From Streptomyces sp. MA5143a (GTDB lineage Bacteria > Actinomycetota > Actinomycetes > Streptomycetales > Streptomycetaceae), in assembly GCF_900290235.1 (NCBI RefSeq), contig NZ_OLMK01000011.1, forward strand, positions 108,498 through 172,497: DNA of 64,000 bases. The letters run 5' to 3'. The notes below the pieces were generated by a model. The model saw only the letters and a program-made list of their open reading frames with translations, was not told where the DNA came from and ran no database searches. Position numbers and translations under genes: made by a program. Positions 55,555 through 64,000 of this stretch are shown piece by piece. Position 1 is the first letter of the stretch. Every line of letters begins with the position of its first letter.

Positions 55555-57057
55555 ATGACGGTGACAGAGGACGGCCCGGCGACCACGGACGAGGCCGTGT
55601 ACGGCCCCGGTATCGACCCCGAGCGGCTCGCCGTCTGCCTCAGCGTGCTCGAGGAACTCGACACGCTGGACGTCGACCACCCGGACGCGATCACGGTGCG
55701 CCGCGCCACCGCCGCCATCTACCGCACGGTGAAGCAGCGCCGCCGCCAGGAGCGCCGCGCCGCGAAGACCGCCCACGACAAGGCGGTCACCGAGGCCACC
55801 GCCACCGGCTCCGCCCAGCGCATCGACGACGAGACCGAGGGCATCCTGCCGTCCTCGGTGACCGACGCGGGACAGATCGCGGGGATACTCCAGCGCCCGC
55901 GCTCCTGCTACGTCTGCAAGGCCCGCTACGTCGAGGTCGACTACTTCTACCACCAGCTCTGCCAGGACTGCGCCGCCGAGAACCGCGCCCGCCGCGACGC
56001 CCGCGCCGACCTCACCGGCAAGCGCGCCCTGCTCACCGGCGGCCGCGCCAAGATCGGCATGTACATCGCCCTGAGGCTGCTGCGGGACGGCGCGCACACC
56101 ACGATCACCACCCGGTTCCCGAAGGACGCGATCCGCCGCTTCAAGGCGATGGACGACTCCGCGGACTGGATGCACCGCCTGGAGGTCGTCGGCATCGACC
56201 TGCGCGACCCCGCCCAGGTCGTCGCACTCGCCGACCAGCTCACCGACGCGGGCCCCCTCGACATCCTCATCAACAACGCGACCCAGACCGTGCGCCGGCT
56301 GCCCTCCGCCTACGCCGCCCTGGTCGAGGGCGAGAGCGCCCCGCTGCCCGCCGGGGAACTGCCCGCCCACCACGTCATCGGCGCCTTCAACTCCGGCGCG
56401 GTGGACCGGCTGACGGGACCGGCCGAGCTCCCCGTCGGCACCAGCGGTCTCGACGCGCAGCGCGTCGCCGACCTCGCGCTGGTCGCGGGCAACGCCAGCG
56501 TCGCCCGGCACCTCGACGGCACCGCCATCGACGCCGGCGGGCTCGTCCCCGACGTGGTGGACAGCAACACCTGGGTGCAGACCATCGAGCAGATCTCCCC
56601 GGTGGAGCTGCTGGAGACCCAGCTGTGCAACTACACCGCGCCGTTCATCCTCATCAGCAAGCTCCGCCCGGCCATGGCCGACGCCGCCCGTAAGGCGCCG
56701 AGCGGACGCGCGTACGTGGTGAACGTCTCCGCGATGGAGGGCGTCTTCGGCCGCGGCTACAAGGGCGCCGGCCACCCGAACACCAACGCCGCCAAGGCCG
56801 CGATGAACATGGTGACGCGGACCAGCGCCCAGGAGATGTTCCAGACCGACGGCATCCTCATGACCTCGGTCGACACCGGCTGGATCACCGACGAGCGTCC
56901 CCACTTCGACAAGCTCCGCCTCGCCGAGGAGGGCTTCCACGCCCCGCTCGACCTCGTCGACGGCGCGGCCCGCGTCTACGACCCGGTCGTCCGCGGCGAG
57001 CAGGGCGAGGACCTGTACGGCGTCTTCCTGAAGGACTACGCGCCCGGCAAGTGGTGA
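55555..57057 (+). CDS. Short-chain dehydrogenase-fold protein with an N-terminal Cys4 ribbon
   Basis: A 500-residue protein. Residues 1-105 are helical; a C-x2-C and C-x2-C pair (CYVCKARY near 122; CQDC near 142) should bind zinc; from about 157 an SDR fold begins ('GKRALLTGGRAKIGMYIALRLLRDGA', then DILINNATQT). The active-site Ser is present (VVNVSAMEG), but the Tyr of Y-x3-K is replaced by Thr (HPNTNAAKAAMN), so ordinary SDR chemistry is unlikely unless another residue substitutes. A 100-residue insertion separates the two halves. ATG 55555 has AGGGAAA 11 bases upstream. Its last 22 bases overlap the end of the convergent gene. Function unknown. Confidence 0.82.
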   Translation: MTVTEDGPATTDEAVYGPGIDPERLAVCLSVLEELDTLDVDHPDAITVRRATAAIYRTVKQRRRQERRAAKTAHDKAVTEATATGSAQRIDDETEGILPSSVTDAGQIAGILQRPRSCYVCKARYVEVDYFYHQLCQDCAAENRARRDARADLTGKRALLTGGRAKIGMYIALRLLRDGAHTTITTRFPKDAIRRFKAMDDSADWMHRLEVVGIDLRDPAQVVALADQLTDAGPLDILINNATQTVRRLPSAYAALVEGESAPLPAGELPAHHVIGAFNSGAVDRLTGPAELPVGTSGLDAQRVADLALVAGNASVARHLDGTAIDAGGLVPDVVDSNTWVQTIEQISPVELLETQLCNYTAPFILISKLRPAMADAARKAPSGRAYVVNVSAMEGVFGRGYKGAGHPNTNAAKAAMNMVTRTSAQEMFQTDGILMTSVDTGWITDERPHFDKLRLAEEGFHAPLDLVDGAARVYDPVVRGEQGEDLYGVFLKDYAPGKW

Positions 57058-57548
57058 GACGCCCTCGCCCGGTCCGACACCAGCTCCAGCACCGTCCGCC
57101 AGTCCTCCAGCACCCCGGCGTCCACCCCCGGGACGCGGCCCGCCTCGTGCGCGTCCCGCAGCGTCAGCACGTCCTCCACCAGGGCCGTGTCGGCCCAGCC
57201 GCCCGCGTGCGTGCGCACGAGGTCGTCGGGGCCGAGGGCGTGCAGGCGTACGAGACGGGCGACCCGCTCGCCGAGCAGGGGGCGCACCGCGTCGGCGGCC
57301 AGGTCGGCGTGGCCGGTGTCGTCACCCGGACGGAGCAGACGCCCGAGGGTGTGCACCAGGCCGGCCACCTGGAGCTCCTTGTCGGCCGGCCGCGCCCGGC
57401 GCAGCACCGCGGCGGTGCGCAGGGCGTGCTCGTGCGGATCCCCTGGATCCCCAGGACCGCCCGGACCACCTGGGCCGCCCGGCGCGTCCCTGGCGCCCCG
57501 GCACGCGTACAGCAGATCCATCAGCTCGTCGATGCCGCGCAGCTCCAT
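57036..57548 (-). CDS. Degenerate HD-domain protein
   Basis: A 170-residue protein resembling small HD hydrolases/oxygenases. 'HEHALRTAAVLRRA' and 'LQVAGLVHTLGRLLRPGDDTGHADLAADAVRPLLG' follow the HD pattern, but the diagnostic His-Asp is His-Thr (VHT), so at least one metal ligand is missing. A Pro/Gly repeat lies near residue 25-40. It may be a binding or non-catalytic relative. ATG 57548 has GAGG upstream. The gene overlaps the convergent SDR-like gene by 22 bases. Confidence 0.65.
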   Translation of the reverse strand: MELRGIDELMDLLYACRGARDAPGGPGGPGGPGDPGDPHEHALRTAAVLRRARPADKELQVAGLVHTLGRLLRPGDDTGHADLAADAVRPLLGERVARLVRLHALGPDDLVRTHAGGWADTALVEDVLTLRDAHEAGRVPGVDAGVLEDWRTVLELVSDRARASHHLPGA

Positions 57549-58042
57549 GCGTCGGTCCTCCCGAGTCCGCCCGCGAGAAATGCCGTTGCGACACAGGAGC
57601 AGATCATGGTCGGCTTGCTATTCGGCCAACGGGACCTGAACTGCGTGCCGAAGGCAGCGATCCGCTGGAGCCCTGGTGGAGCGCGGAGTTCAGGAACTAG
57701 GCCGATCGGGTGGCAGCAAAACGTAATGAAATAGGGCGGATCGCCACGCGATGGCCCGCTGAACGCGGAATGACTCAAGACAGTTACCTCGTGTTTTCAG
57801 CCCCATCGAGCAGGCGCCCGCTCATTTGGTTACTCTGTACCGGACGGACAGCCTTATATGGGTTCCACCCACACCCACGGTCCGTCCCGGGACAAGCCGG
57901 TCACCACGGCCTGCTCTCACCCAAATGAATCCGGCGCCACCGCGTCCGAACTGACCTCGACTCAGACCCGAGCGGATGTCAGGCGAGCAGCGGAAGGCTG
58001 GGCCGACGTCCCGAGGGTGACCCGACACATAAGGAGTGCGCG
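57549..58042. other. 494-bp gap upstream of the 57-aa protein gene
   Basis: No convincing gene. This stretch is less GC-rich than the rest (around 57715-57850) and contains a perfect inverted repeat CCTGAACT (57635) / AGTTCAGG (57687) and AT-richer promoter-like sequence such as TTGGTTACTCTGTACC near 57825. It probably holds the promoters of the HD-like gene (minus) and of the 57-aa protein (plus). Confidence 0.5.
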
Positions 58043-58216
58043 GTGACACCAGAGAAGACGAATCGCGATCAGCGCCCCAAGGAACGCACCGAAGGCGCCG
58101 GCCGGACGAAGAAGGAACTCGGCAGCCTCGACGTGTGGGCCAGGTCCGCCCCCATCCGGCTCGCGGGCTACGAGGACGACCTCGCCGAGCCCCACATCCT
58201 GCCCAGCGTGGACTGA
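58043..58216 (+). CDS. Orphan 57-residue hydrophilic protein
   Basis: GTG 58043 has an ideal AAGGAG six bases upstream. The first 25 residues are basic and disordered (begins MTPEKTNRDQRPKER); the second half is more ordered ('ELGSLDVWARSAPIRLAGYEDDLAEPH') and ends acidic (ILPSVD). There is no signal peptide, Cys or membrane segment. The tail resembles a docking or recognition tag, and a RiPP-precursor-like look was considered, but no modification gene is adjacent. The GNAT gene starts 53 bases later and could be co-transcribed. Confidence 0.65.
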   Translation: MTPEKTNRDQRPKERTEGAGRTKKELGSLDVWARSAPIRLAGYEDDLAEPHILPSVD

Positions 58217-58269
58217 CCCCTCGGCGCCCTCGCGATCGCCGTCTGCATGGGCGTGCCAGACTCACGCCC

Positions 58270-58752
58270 ATGCAGATCAGAGAAGCCACCGCCGAGGACT
58301 GGCCGCGGATCTGGCCGTTCTGGCACCGCGTAGTCGCCGCCGGCGAGACGTATACCTGGGACCCGGACACCTCCGAGGAAGCCGCCCGCGCCCTGTGGAT
58401 GGCCCCCGCCAAGCGTGTGTTCGTCATCGAGGACGGCACCGGGGCGGTCGTCGGCTCCGCCTTCCTCACCCCCAACTACGGTGGTCCCGCCGCCCGGATC
58501 GCCAACGCCGGCTTCATGGTCGATCCCGAGCACGGCGGCCGGGGCATCGGCCGCGCCCTCGCCGAGCACGTCCTGGCGGCGGCCAAGGCCGACGGCTACC
58601 GGGGCATGGTCTTCAACGCCGTCGTCGAGACCAACCCGGCCGTCCGTCTGTGGACCTCCCTCGGGTTCACCGTCCTGGGCACCGTGCCCGACGCCTTCGA
58701 GCACCCTCGGGACGGCAGAGTCGGGCTGCACGTCATGTACCGGGCCCTCTAG
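58270..58752 (+). CDS. GNAT-family N-acetyltransferase
   Basis: A 160-residue acetyltransferase with strand order and motif A ('GFMVDPEHGGRGIGRALAEHVLAAAKADGYRGMVFNAVVETNPAVRLWTSLGFTVLG') that binds acetyl-CoA through G-G-R-G-I-G. The N-terminus 'MQIREATAEDWPRIWPFWHRVVAAGETYTWDPD' resembles phosphinothricin/methionine-sulfone acetyltransferase-like proteins, but the substrate is not assignable. ATG 58270 lacks a strong ribosome site. It converges on the amidase gene with 32 bases between stops. Confidence 0.88.
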   Translation: MQIREATAEDWPRIWPFWHRVVAAGETYTWDPDTSEEAARALWMAPAKRVFVIEDGTGAVVGSAFLTPNYGGPAARIANAGFMVDPEHGGRGIGRALAEHVLAAAKADGYRGMVFNAVVETNPAVRLWTSLGFTVLGTVPDAFEHPRDGRVGLHVMYRAL

Positions 58753-58784
58753 GGGCTGTCGTCCGGAGGCCGCCTCGGCCCCCG

Positions 58785-60131
58785 TCAGTCGAGCGGGGCC
58801 GTTCGCCGCCACGGGTGCGACTCCTGCAACTGCTCCGCCACGGCGAGGAGTTCGAGCTCGGAGCCGGGGCGGCCCACCAGCTGCACCGCGCAGGGGGCGC
58901 CCGACGGCAGCGTCCCGAACGGCACCGACATCGCCGGCCAGCCCGTCAGGTTCCACGGCGGGGTGAGCGGCGAGTAGTTCGTGTTCACCAGCAGATTGCG
59001 CAGCCACCCCCGCTCGTGCCAGGGCGCGGCGGCCGGCCCGCGCCGGGCGAGCGCCGGGGTGAGCAGCACCTCGTGCTCGGCGAAGAACGGCTCCATCCGC
59101 CGGCGCAGTTGCTCGCGGCGGTCGCCCGCCCGGACGCCTTTCACGAAGCGGCGCCCCACCGCGGCGTGCACCCGGGTGCGCCGGGTCAGCAGCGCCGGGT
59201 CGAGACCCTCGGCGTCCACCGCCGTTCCCGCCGTCCAGTGCGCCAGCGACGTCGTGCCCAGCCAGAGCGGATACGGCGGATCGGCGCGCCGCACCCGGTG
59301 GCCCGCCCCGGCCAGCGCCTGTGCCGCCCGCCGCGCGGCATCGGCGTACGGGCGCGTCACGGTCACCCCGACCAGGGGGCTGCGCACGGAGAGGGCGATG
59401 CCGCGGGACGAGGAGGAGGGGGCCGGTTCGCCGGGGTCCGTGCCCGCGAGGACCCGGAACATCAGCCGGGCGTCCTCGACGGTCGTCGCGAGCGGGCCGT
59501 TCTCCGACATGCCGAACCAGTCGCCGTGCCCGATGTCCGCGGGGACGACACCGAAGCCCGGCTTCAGCCCTACGAGGCCGCAGTTGGCGGCCGGTATGCG
59601 CAGCGAGCCCATCCCGTCGTTGCCGAGCGCGATCGGCACCAGGCCGGCGGCGACCGCCGCGGCGCTCCCGCCGGACGAGCCACCGGTGGTGCGGGTGAGG
59701 TCCCAGGGATTGCGGGCGGTGCCGTGCACCCCGTCGGTCGTACCGAAGACGCACAGCTCGGGCACGTTGGTCAGGCCCACGACCACCGCGCCCGCCGCGC
59801 GCAGCCGGGCCACCGTCACATGGTCCTCGTCGGCCGGGTCGTCCGGTGTCGCCGCCGACCCGTTGCGTGTGGCCTCGCCCCGCACGGCGAGGTTGTCCTT
59901 GACCGCCACCGGGACCCCGGCCAGCGGCAGTCCGTCCAGATCGGCGCGGGCCGCCACCTCGTCCGCCTCGGCCAGGGCCGCCTCCGCGCGGACGGTACGG
60001 AACGCGCCGATCCGCCCGTCCAGCGACGCGATCCGCGCGAGATGCTCCGCCACCACCTCGCGCGGAGTCACCCGCTTCTCCTGTACGGCGGCGGCGATCT
60101 CGGCGGCGGTCCGGCCGACCCAGCTGGTCAC
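58785..60131 (-). CDS. Amidase-signature family hydrolase
   Basis: A 448-residue enzyme with the Ser-cisSer-Lys triad: Lys in 'GVPVAVKDNLAV' near residue 74, and the Ser pair in 'RTTGGSSGGSAAAVAAGLVPIALGNDGMGSLRIPAANCGLVGLKPG'. It hydrolyses an amide (the family includes GatA, but no gatB/gatC is nearby, so a stand-alone amidase is likelier). The start is GTG 60131, with AAGGAG five bases upstream; longer frames are unlikely. Confidence 0.92.
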   Translation of the reverse strand: MTSWVGRTAAEIAAAVQEKRVTPREVVAEHLARIASLDGRIGAFRTVRAEAALAEADEVAARADLDGLPLAGVPVAVKDNLAVRGEATRNGSAATPDDPADEDHVTVARLRAAGAVVVGLTNVPELCVFGTTDGVHGTARNPWDLTRTTGGSSGGSAAAVAAGLVPIALGNDGMGSLRIPAANCGLVGLKPGFGVVPADIGHGDWFGMSENGPLATTVEDARLMFRVLAGTDPGEPAPSSSSRGIALSVRSPLVGVTVTRPYADAARRAAQALAGAGHRVRRADPPYPLWLGTTSLAHWTAGTAVDAEGLDPALLTRRTRVHAAVGRRFVKGVRAGDRREQLRRRMEPFFAEHEVLLTPALARRGPAAAPWHERGWLRNLLVNTNYSPLTPPWNLTGWPAMSVPFGTLPSGAPCAVQLVGRPGSELELLAVAEQLQESHPWRRTAPLD

Positions 60132-60293
60132 GGGGGCTCCTTGTCGATCTGGTGTGCGTGGGAGCACTGTGCCCCCTGGGGTGGCGCCGCGTCGAGAGCC
60201 ATGACCAGGGACCTGCATATCCGGGTGACGCGCACGCGGCAGCCCGCGCGGCTCGCCGAGTTCGGCCGCCACCGGTCGCGGCCGTGACCGGCC

Positions 60294-61718
60294 CTACCGG
60301 TCCCGGACCGTCGGCACGGCCAGCCGTGTCGGCGGCATGAACTCCCGTACGTATGTCCGCTCCCAGCAGGCACCCGTCGCCCGCAGCTCCCGCCACGTCG
60401 TGTAGCGGTAGCGGAAGAGACGGGCGCGGACGAAGCGCGGCGGGGCGCCGGCGGGGAAGGGGGACCGGCGCAGCAGCCTCAGGGTGTCGCGGTCGTTCTC
60501 CAGGAGGCGTTCCACCAGGCCGCCGAACCAGGGGTGCGCGTACGCCGGGGAGAGCGCCGCGAACCACATCAGCCAGTCCAGCCGCAGGTGATACGGGGCG
60601 AACTGGCGGGGCCAGCGACGGGGGTCACCCGGCTTGCCCCGGAACTCGTACTCCAGCCAGCCCGCGTCCTCGCGCGGCACCTCGTCCGCCGTCCCCTCCA
60701 CGACCACCTCGTACCGGACGCGGCTGACACTGCCGAAGGCCCCGTAGGTGTTGACCAGGTGCAGCGGGTCGAAGGAGCGGTTCATCACCTGGCGGCGGGA
60801 GACCATGTTGCGCACCGGGTGGTAGCTGAGCCAGAGGACCAGCGCGCTCATGGCGAGGACGACGATCTCGTACCACAGGGGTGAGCCCGGGGCGTCGGGC
60901 GCACCGGTGCCGAGGTCGACCGCCGACAGGGCCAGCACGATGGTGATCCAGTTCAGCCAGCTGAAGTTGCCGGACAGCACCAGCCACAGCTGGGTCAGGA
61001 CCATCAGCGAGGCGGCGGCCGTCGCCACCGGCTGCGGGGCGAACAGCAGGAACGGGACGACCAGCTGGGTGACGTGGTTGGCGGCCACCTCGACCCGGTG
61101 GAGCGGCTTCGGCAGGTGGTGGAAGAACCAGCTCAGCGGGCCGGGCATCGGCTGCGTCTCGTGGTGGTGGTCGAGGCAGGTCAGCTTCCGCCAGCACTCG
61201 TCGCCGCGCATCTTGATCAGGCCCGCGCCGAACTCCACCCGGAACAGCACCCAGCGCAGCAGGAACAGTACGACGATCGGCGGCGCCACCTCGTCGTTGC
61301 CCAGGAACACCGCGAGGAAGCCGACCTCCAGGAGCAGCGACTCCCAGCCGAACGAGTACCAGGTCTGGCCCACGTTCACGATCGACAGGTACATCACCCA
61401 CGGCACCAGCCACAGCAGCATGCCGCCCCACAGGGGCAGCAGCGAGTCGACCCCGGCGACGAGCGCCGCCGACACCGCGCAGCCCGCCCACGCCCACACG
61501 GCGAAGAACCGGTCCGAGTAATGGAGGTGGAACACGCTGGGTGACCGCCGCCAGGGCGTCCACGCGACGAAACGGGGGATCGGCAGCATCCCCCGCTCCC
61601 CGAGCAGCGCCCGGAACTGCAGGGCCGCCCCCAGAAAGGCCACCAGGTAGATCACGGCGAGGGAGCGCTGGAAGAGCAGCCGGCCGAGCCAGTAATCGGA
61701 TGCGGTGAACCAGTCCAT
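60294..61718 (-). CDS. Lipase-maturation-factor-like integral membrane protein
   Basis: A 474-residue membrane protein with eight or more helices. The sequence 'WLGRLLFQRSLAVIYLVAFLGAALQFRALLGERGMLPI', 'LHYSD', 'GQTWYSFGWESLLLEVGFLAVFLG' and 'EFGAGLIKMRGDECWRKLTCLDHHHETQPMPGPLSWFFHHLPKPLHR' follows eukaryotic LMF1 closely. In animals LMF1 helps fold secreted lipases in the ER; the role of bacterial homologues is not established. A soluble C-terminal beta domain begins near 360. ATG 61718 is the first Met before the conserved WLGRLL segment. Confidence 0.88.
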   Translation of the reverse strand: MDWFTASDYWLGRLLFQRSLAVIYLVAFLGAALQFRALLGERGMLPIPRFVAWTPWRRSPSVFHLHYSDRFFAVWAWAGCAVSAALVAGVDSLLPLWGGMLLWLVPWVMYLSIVNVGQTWYSFGWESLLLEVGFLAVFLGNDEVAPPIVVLFLLRWVLFRVEFGAGLIKMRGDECWRKLTCLDHHHETQPMPGPLSWFFHHLPKPLHRVEVAANHVTQLVVPFLLFAPQPVATAAASLMVLTQLWLVLSGNFSWLNWITIVLALSAVDLGTGAPDAPGSPLWYEIVVLAMSALVLWLSYHPVRNMVSRRQVMNRSFDPLHLVNTYGAFGSVSRVRYEVVVEGTADEVPREDAGWLEYEFRGKPGDPRRWPRQFAPYHLRLDWLMWFAALSPAYAHPWFGGLVERLLENDRDTLRLLRRSPFPAGAPPRFVRARLFRYRYTTWRELRATGACWERTYVREFMPPTRLAVPTVRDR

Positions 61719-61848
61719 GGCTGTCGCGCTCCTGGGTCGCGCGCCGGAAGCAGGGGCGGTACCGACACTAGTGATCGGATCCGGAGGGCTGAAACAGGAC
61801 AGCCCGTCCCCACTCGAATAATCGGGCAAACCCTGGCAAAGTGGCCAC

Positions 61849-63930
61849 ATGGTTGATCGGGGAGCGAGTGAGCTGCCGCTGCCGGACGATTGGCTCGCCC
61901 ACCCGGACCCCGTCCTGGCGCTCAATCTCATGGGCAGCTTCGACTGGGACCTCGACGCCGGCGTGATGCACATGGACGCCACGGCCCACGAGGTCTTCGA
62001 CCTGCGCCCCGACGAATACGACGGCCGCCCCGAGAGCCTGACCGTCCGGGTCCCCCCGGTGGAGGGCCGCAAGCTCGACACCCTGGTGTCCCAGGCCCTC
62101 AAGGACGGCAGCGAGAACTACGGCGCCTACTTCCGCATCCGGACGCGCGACGGGACCCTCCGCTGGACCCACACCCAGGGCTACATCCGCCGCGACGAGA
62201 CCGGCCGCCCGTACCGGGTCATCGGCATCGTCCGTGACGCCACCCGCGAACTGCGGGAGATCAGCGCCCGCACGGAGCAGGCGACCCTGGACGAGGCCCG
62301 CCGCAGACGCACCGACGTCGTCCAGGTCATCACCGCCGCCCTGGCCCACGCCCGCACCGTCCAGGACGTGATCGACGTCCTGGAGGACACCGACGGCATC
62401 ACCCACCTCGGCGCGACCAGCCTCGTCATGGGCCTCGTCGAGGCCGGCCGCATCCGCATGATCGCCGCCGGCCCCCGGGCCAGCTATGTACCCGGCACCC
62501 GGATCACCCGCCTCGACGTGAAGTACCCGATGAACGAGGTCGTACGGAGCCTCGCACCGCACTTCATCGAGTCACCGGAGGAGTTCGCCGAGTCGTACCC
62601 GCTGCTCTGGCCGCACATCACCGACCTCCAGATCACCTCGGCCGCCTATCTGCCCCTGATCGTGCAGGCCCGGCCCATCGGCGCCATGGGGCTGCTCTAC
62701 AACGACCGCAGGGGCTTCACCGGCGAGGAGCGCGACGTCCTCGTGGCGCTCGGCAGCAGCATCGCCCAGAGCCTTCAGCGGGCCATGTTCTACGAGGGGG
62801 AGAAGGACCTCGCCGAAGGCCTCCAGCAGGCCATGCTGCCCCGGTCCATCCCCAGCGTGCCCGGCGCCGACATCGCCGTCCGCTACCGGGCCGCGTCGTT
62901 CGGCGGGTCCCTCGGCCGGGACATCGGCGGCGACTGGTACGACCTCGTCCCCCTGCCCGGCGGCCGCGTCGGCGCGGTCATCGGCGACGTCCAGGGCCAC
63001 GACACCCACGCCGCCGCCGTCATGGGCCAGCTGCGCATCGTCCTCAAGGCGTACGCCACCGAGGGCCACACCCCGGCCACCGTGATGTCCCGCGCCTCCG
63101 CCTTCCTCCACGAACTCGACACCGACCGCTTCGCCACGTGCCTGTACGCGGAGGCCGACCTGTCCACCGGAGTGGTCCAGGTCGTCCGGGCCGGACACAT
63201 CGACCCCCTCATCCGGGCGCCCGACGGCGGCTGCCGCCGGGTCACCGTCGACGGCGGCCTGCCGCTCGGGCTGTCGGCCGAGTTCGGGGGCCTGGAGTAC
63301 CCCGTGAGCACGATCGAGCTGGACCCCGGCGACACCTTGCTGCTCTGCACGGACGGCCTCATCGAACAGCCCGGCGCCGACCTCGACGACGGCATGCGCA
63401 CGTTGCAGACGCTGATCACCACCGGCCCTGACGACGTCGACGACCTCGCCGACCGGCTCATCGACGTGGCGGAGGAACGCGGGGGAGACGACGACGTGGC
63501 CCTGCTCCTGCTGCGCCGCCGCAGCCGCAGCGCGGAGCAGCCCGGCGGGCGGCTCCAGCAGCATGTCGCCCCCGGCGACCCGGAGGCGCTCACCGAGGCC
63601 CGGCACATGATCGGGGCGGCCGTCCGCACATGGGGCGCGCGGGAGCGGGCCGACGAGATCGAACTCGTCGCCGACGAGCTGATCACCAACGCGCTCATGC
63701 ACACGGAGGGCTCCGCGATCGTGACGCTCCGGGCGCTGACCGGCACGGAATGGCGACTGCGGGTGGAGGTGGAGGACTCCTCCAGCGCGCTGCCGCGGCG
63801 TCGGGAGGCGGGGGAGTCGGGTGTCTCGGGGCGGGGGCTGCTGCTGGTGGACCGGCTGACGGATGTGTGGGGGGTGGAGGCGCGGGGCGGGGGGAAGTGC
63901 GTGTGGTGCGAGTTCTTGTTCGCCCAGTAG
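61849..63930 (+). CDS. PAS-GAF-PP2C (SpoIIE)-HATPase regulatory protein
   Basis: A 693-residue soluble signalling protein. A PAS domain (about 25-135) is followed by a GAF-like domain (155-320), a PP2C/SpoIIE phosphatase domain with metal-binding Asp residues (GGDWYDLVPLP near 365, VIGDVQGHD, CTDGLIE, GDDDVALLLL) and a C-terminal RsbW-like ATPase (ELVADELITNALMHTEG near 600; GRGLLLVDRL). Such fusions control sigma factors by opposing phosphorylation and dephosphorylation of anti-anti-sigma factors. ATG 61849 is divergent from the membrane-protein gene across 130 bases. Its stop TAG lies at the edge of a palindromic-repeat copy. Confidence 0.92.
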   Translation: MVDRGASELPLPDDWLAHPDPVLALNLMGSFDWDLDAGVMHMDATAHEVFDLRPDEYDGRPESLTVRVPPVEGRKLDTLVSQALKDGSENYGAYFRIRTRDGTLRWTHTQGYIRRDETGRPYRVIGIVRDATRELREISARTEQATLDEARRRRTDVVQVITAALAHARTVQDVIDVLEDTDGITHLGATSLVMGLVEAGRIRMIAAGPRASYVPGTRITRLDVKYPMNEVVRSLAPHFIESPEEFAESYPLLWPHITDLQITSAAYLPLIVQARPIGAMGLLYNDRRGFTGEERDVLVALGSSIAQSLQRAMFYEGEKDLAEGLQQAMLPRSIPSVPGADIAVRYRAASFGGSLGRDIGGDWYDLVPLPGGRVGAVIGDVQGHDTHAAAVMGQLRIVLKAYATEGHTPATVMSRASAFLHELDTDRFATCLYAEADLSTGVVQVVRAGHIDPLIRAPDGGCRRVTVDGGLPLGLSAEFGGLEYPVSTIELDPGDTLLLCTDGLIEQPGADLDDGMRTLQTLITTGPDDVDDLADRLIDVAEERGGDDDVALLLLRRRSRSAEQPGGRLQQHVAPGDPEALTEARHMIGAAVRTWGARERADEIELVADELITNALMHTEGSAIVTLRALTGTEWRLRVEVEDSSSALPRRREAGESGVSGRGLLLVDRLTDVWGVEARGGGKCVWCEFLFAQ

Positions 63931-64000
63931 CTCGGGGGTGCGCGTTCGTATGGCGGGTGCGGGTGGGTGGGGGTTGCTCGCGCAGTTCCCCGCGCCCCTG
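63929..64000. repeat. Intergenic palindromic repeat, copy C (truncated by window end)
   Basis: Begins AGCTCGGGGGTGCGCGTTCG at the stop codon of the preceding gene, continues through a GGGTGC run and ends in the core GCGCAGTTCCCCGCGCCCCT at the last base of the window. The left 30 bases are identical to copy B. Confidence 0.8.

Noticed and set aside
58043..58216. RiPP precursor peptide
   Set aside because: No Cys/Ser/Thr-rich core and no modifying or protease genes nearby; the flanking genes are a GNAT and an HD-like protein.

Overview
The window is chromosomal DNA of a high-GC actinomycete, almost certainly a Streptomyces. The basis is the strong third-position G/C, the GTG and TTG starts behind GGAGG-type ribosome sites, a polycyclic tetramate macrolactam (PTM) type PKS-NRPS locus, a monomeric isocitrate dehydrogenase, a CvnA-like sensor kinase carrying a TTA codon, the actinobacterial glgA-glgC pair, a WS/DGAT acyltransferase and a PAS-GAF-PP2C-ATPase regulator. 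I saw no rRNA, tRNA, CRISPR array, transposase or integrase.

Layout. 1-3.7 kb: a sugar importer operon with its own ATPase, very like mycobacterial LpqY-SugABC (trehalose uptake). A hairpin closes it against the convergent 3.8-18.9 kb PTM cluster, read on the minus strand as ftdA-like hydroxylase, ftdB-like hybrid PKS-NRPS (KS-AT-DH-KR-ACP-C-A-PCP-TE, ornithine-type A-domain code), cytochrome P450, one FAD oxidoreductase and one MDR reductase. That tailoring set fits an ikarugamycin-type (5-6-5) tetramate with extra oxidations. 19-25.6 kb: a coiled-coil protein, monomeric IDH, an MscS channel and a flippase-like membrane protein. 25.7-27.6 kb: an ABC exporter behind a recognisable SoxR-type operator/promoter with a probably leaderless mRNA. 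27.6-30.9 kb: two small minus-strand operons stitched by GTGA overlaps (lipoprotein, tiny membrane peptide, duplicated membrane protein; nucleotidyltransferase, BON-like protein, metallophosphoesterase).

30.9-35.3 kb: a divergent pair of unusual genes, both starting with TTG behind strong ribosome sites: an HTH-NACHT STAND-type NTPase (candidate phage defence or signalling protein) and a single-pass membrane coiled-coil protein, separated by 167 bp holding five GTTCGG repeats. 35.4-43.8 kb: a P450, the TTA-containing sensor kinase, a secreted GH62 arabinofuranosidase, a DEAD-box RNA helicase with a leader hairpin that buries its Shine-Dalgarno site, and a secreted DUF1996 protein. 44.1-50.1 kb: panD, a GNAT protein and an Asp/Glu-racemase-fold protein, a Pro-rich peptide, gnd, a secreted transglycosylase-LysM-M23 hydrolase and a DMT-family permease. 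50.4-55.2 kb: a FhuF-like reductase, glgA/glgM, glgC and a wax ester/TAG synthase, a carbon-storage neighbourhood. 55.2-64 kb: an intergenic palindromic repeat, a Zn-ribbon SDR lacking the catalytic Tyr, a degenerate HD protein, an orphan 57-aa protein, a GNAT, an amidase, a lipase-maturation-factor-like membrane protein and a PP2C-type regulator.

Three copies of one intergenic inverted-repeat family (about 23.0, 55.3 and 63.95 kb) link otherwise unrelated parts of the window. The items I judge most worth attention are the NACHT locus, the PTM variant, the SoxR-type leaderless promoter and the palindromic repeat family.
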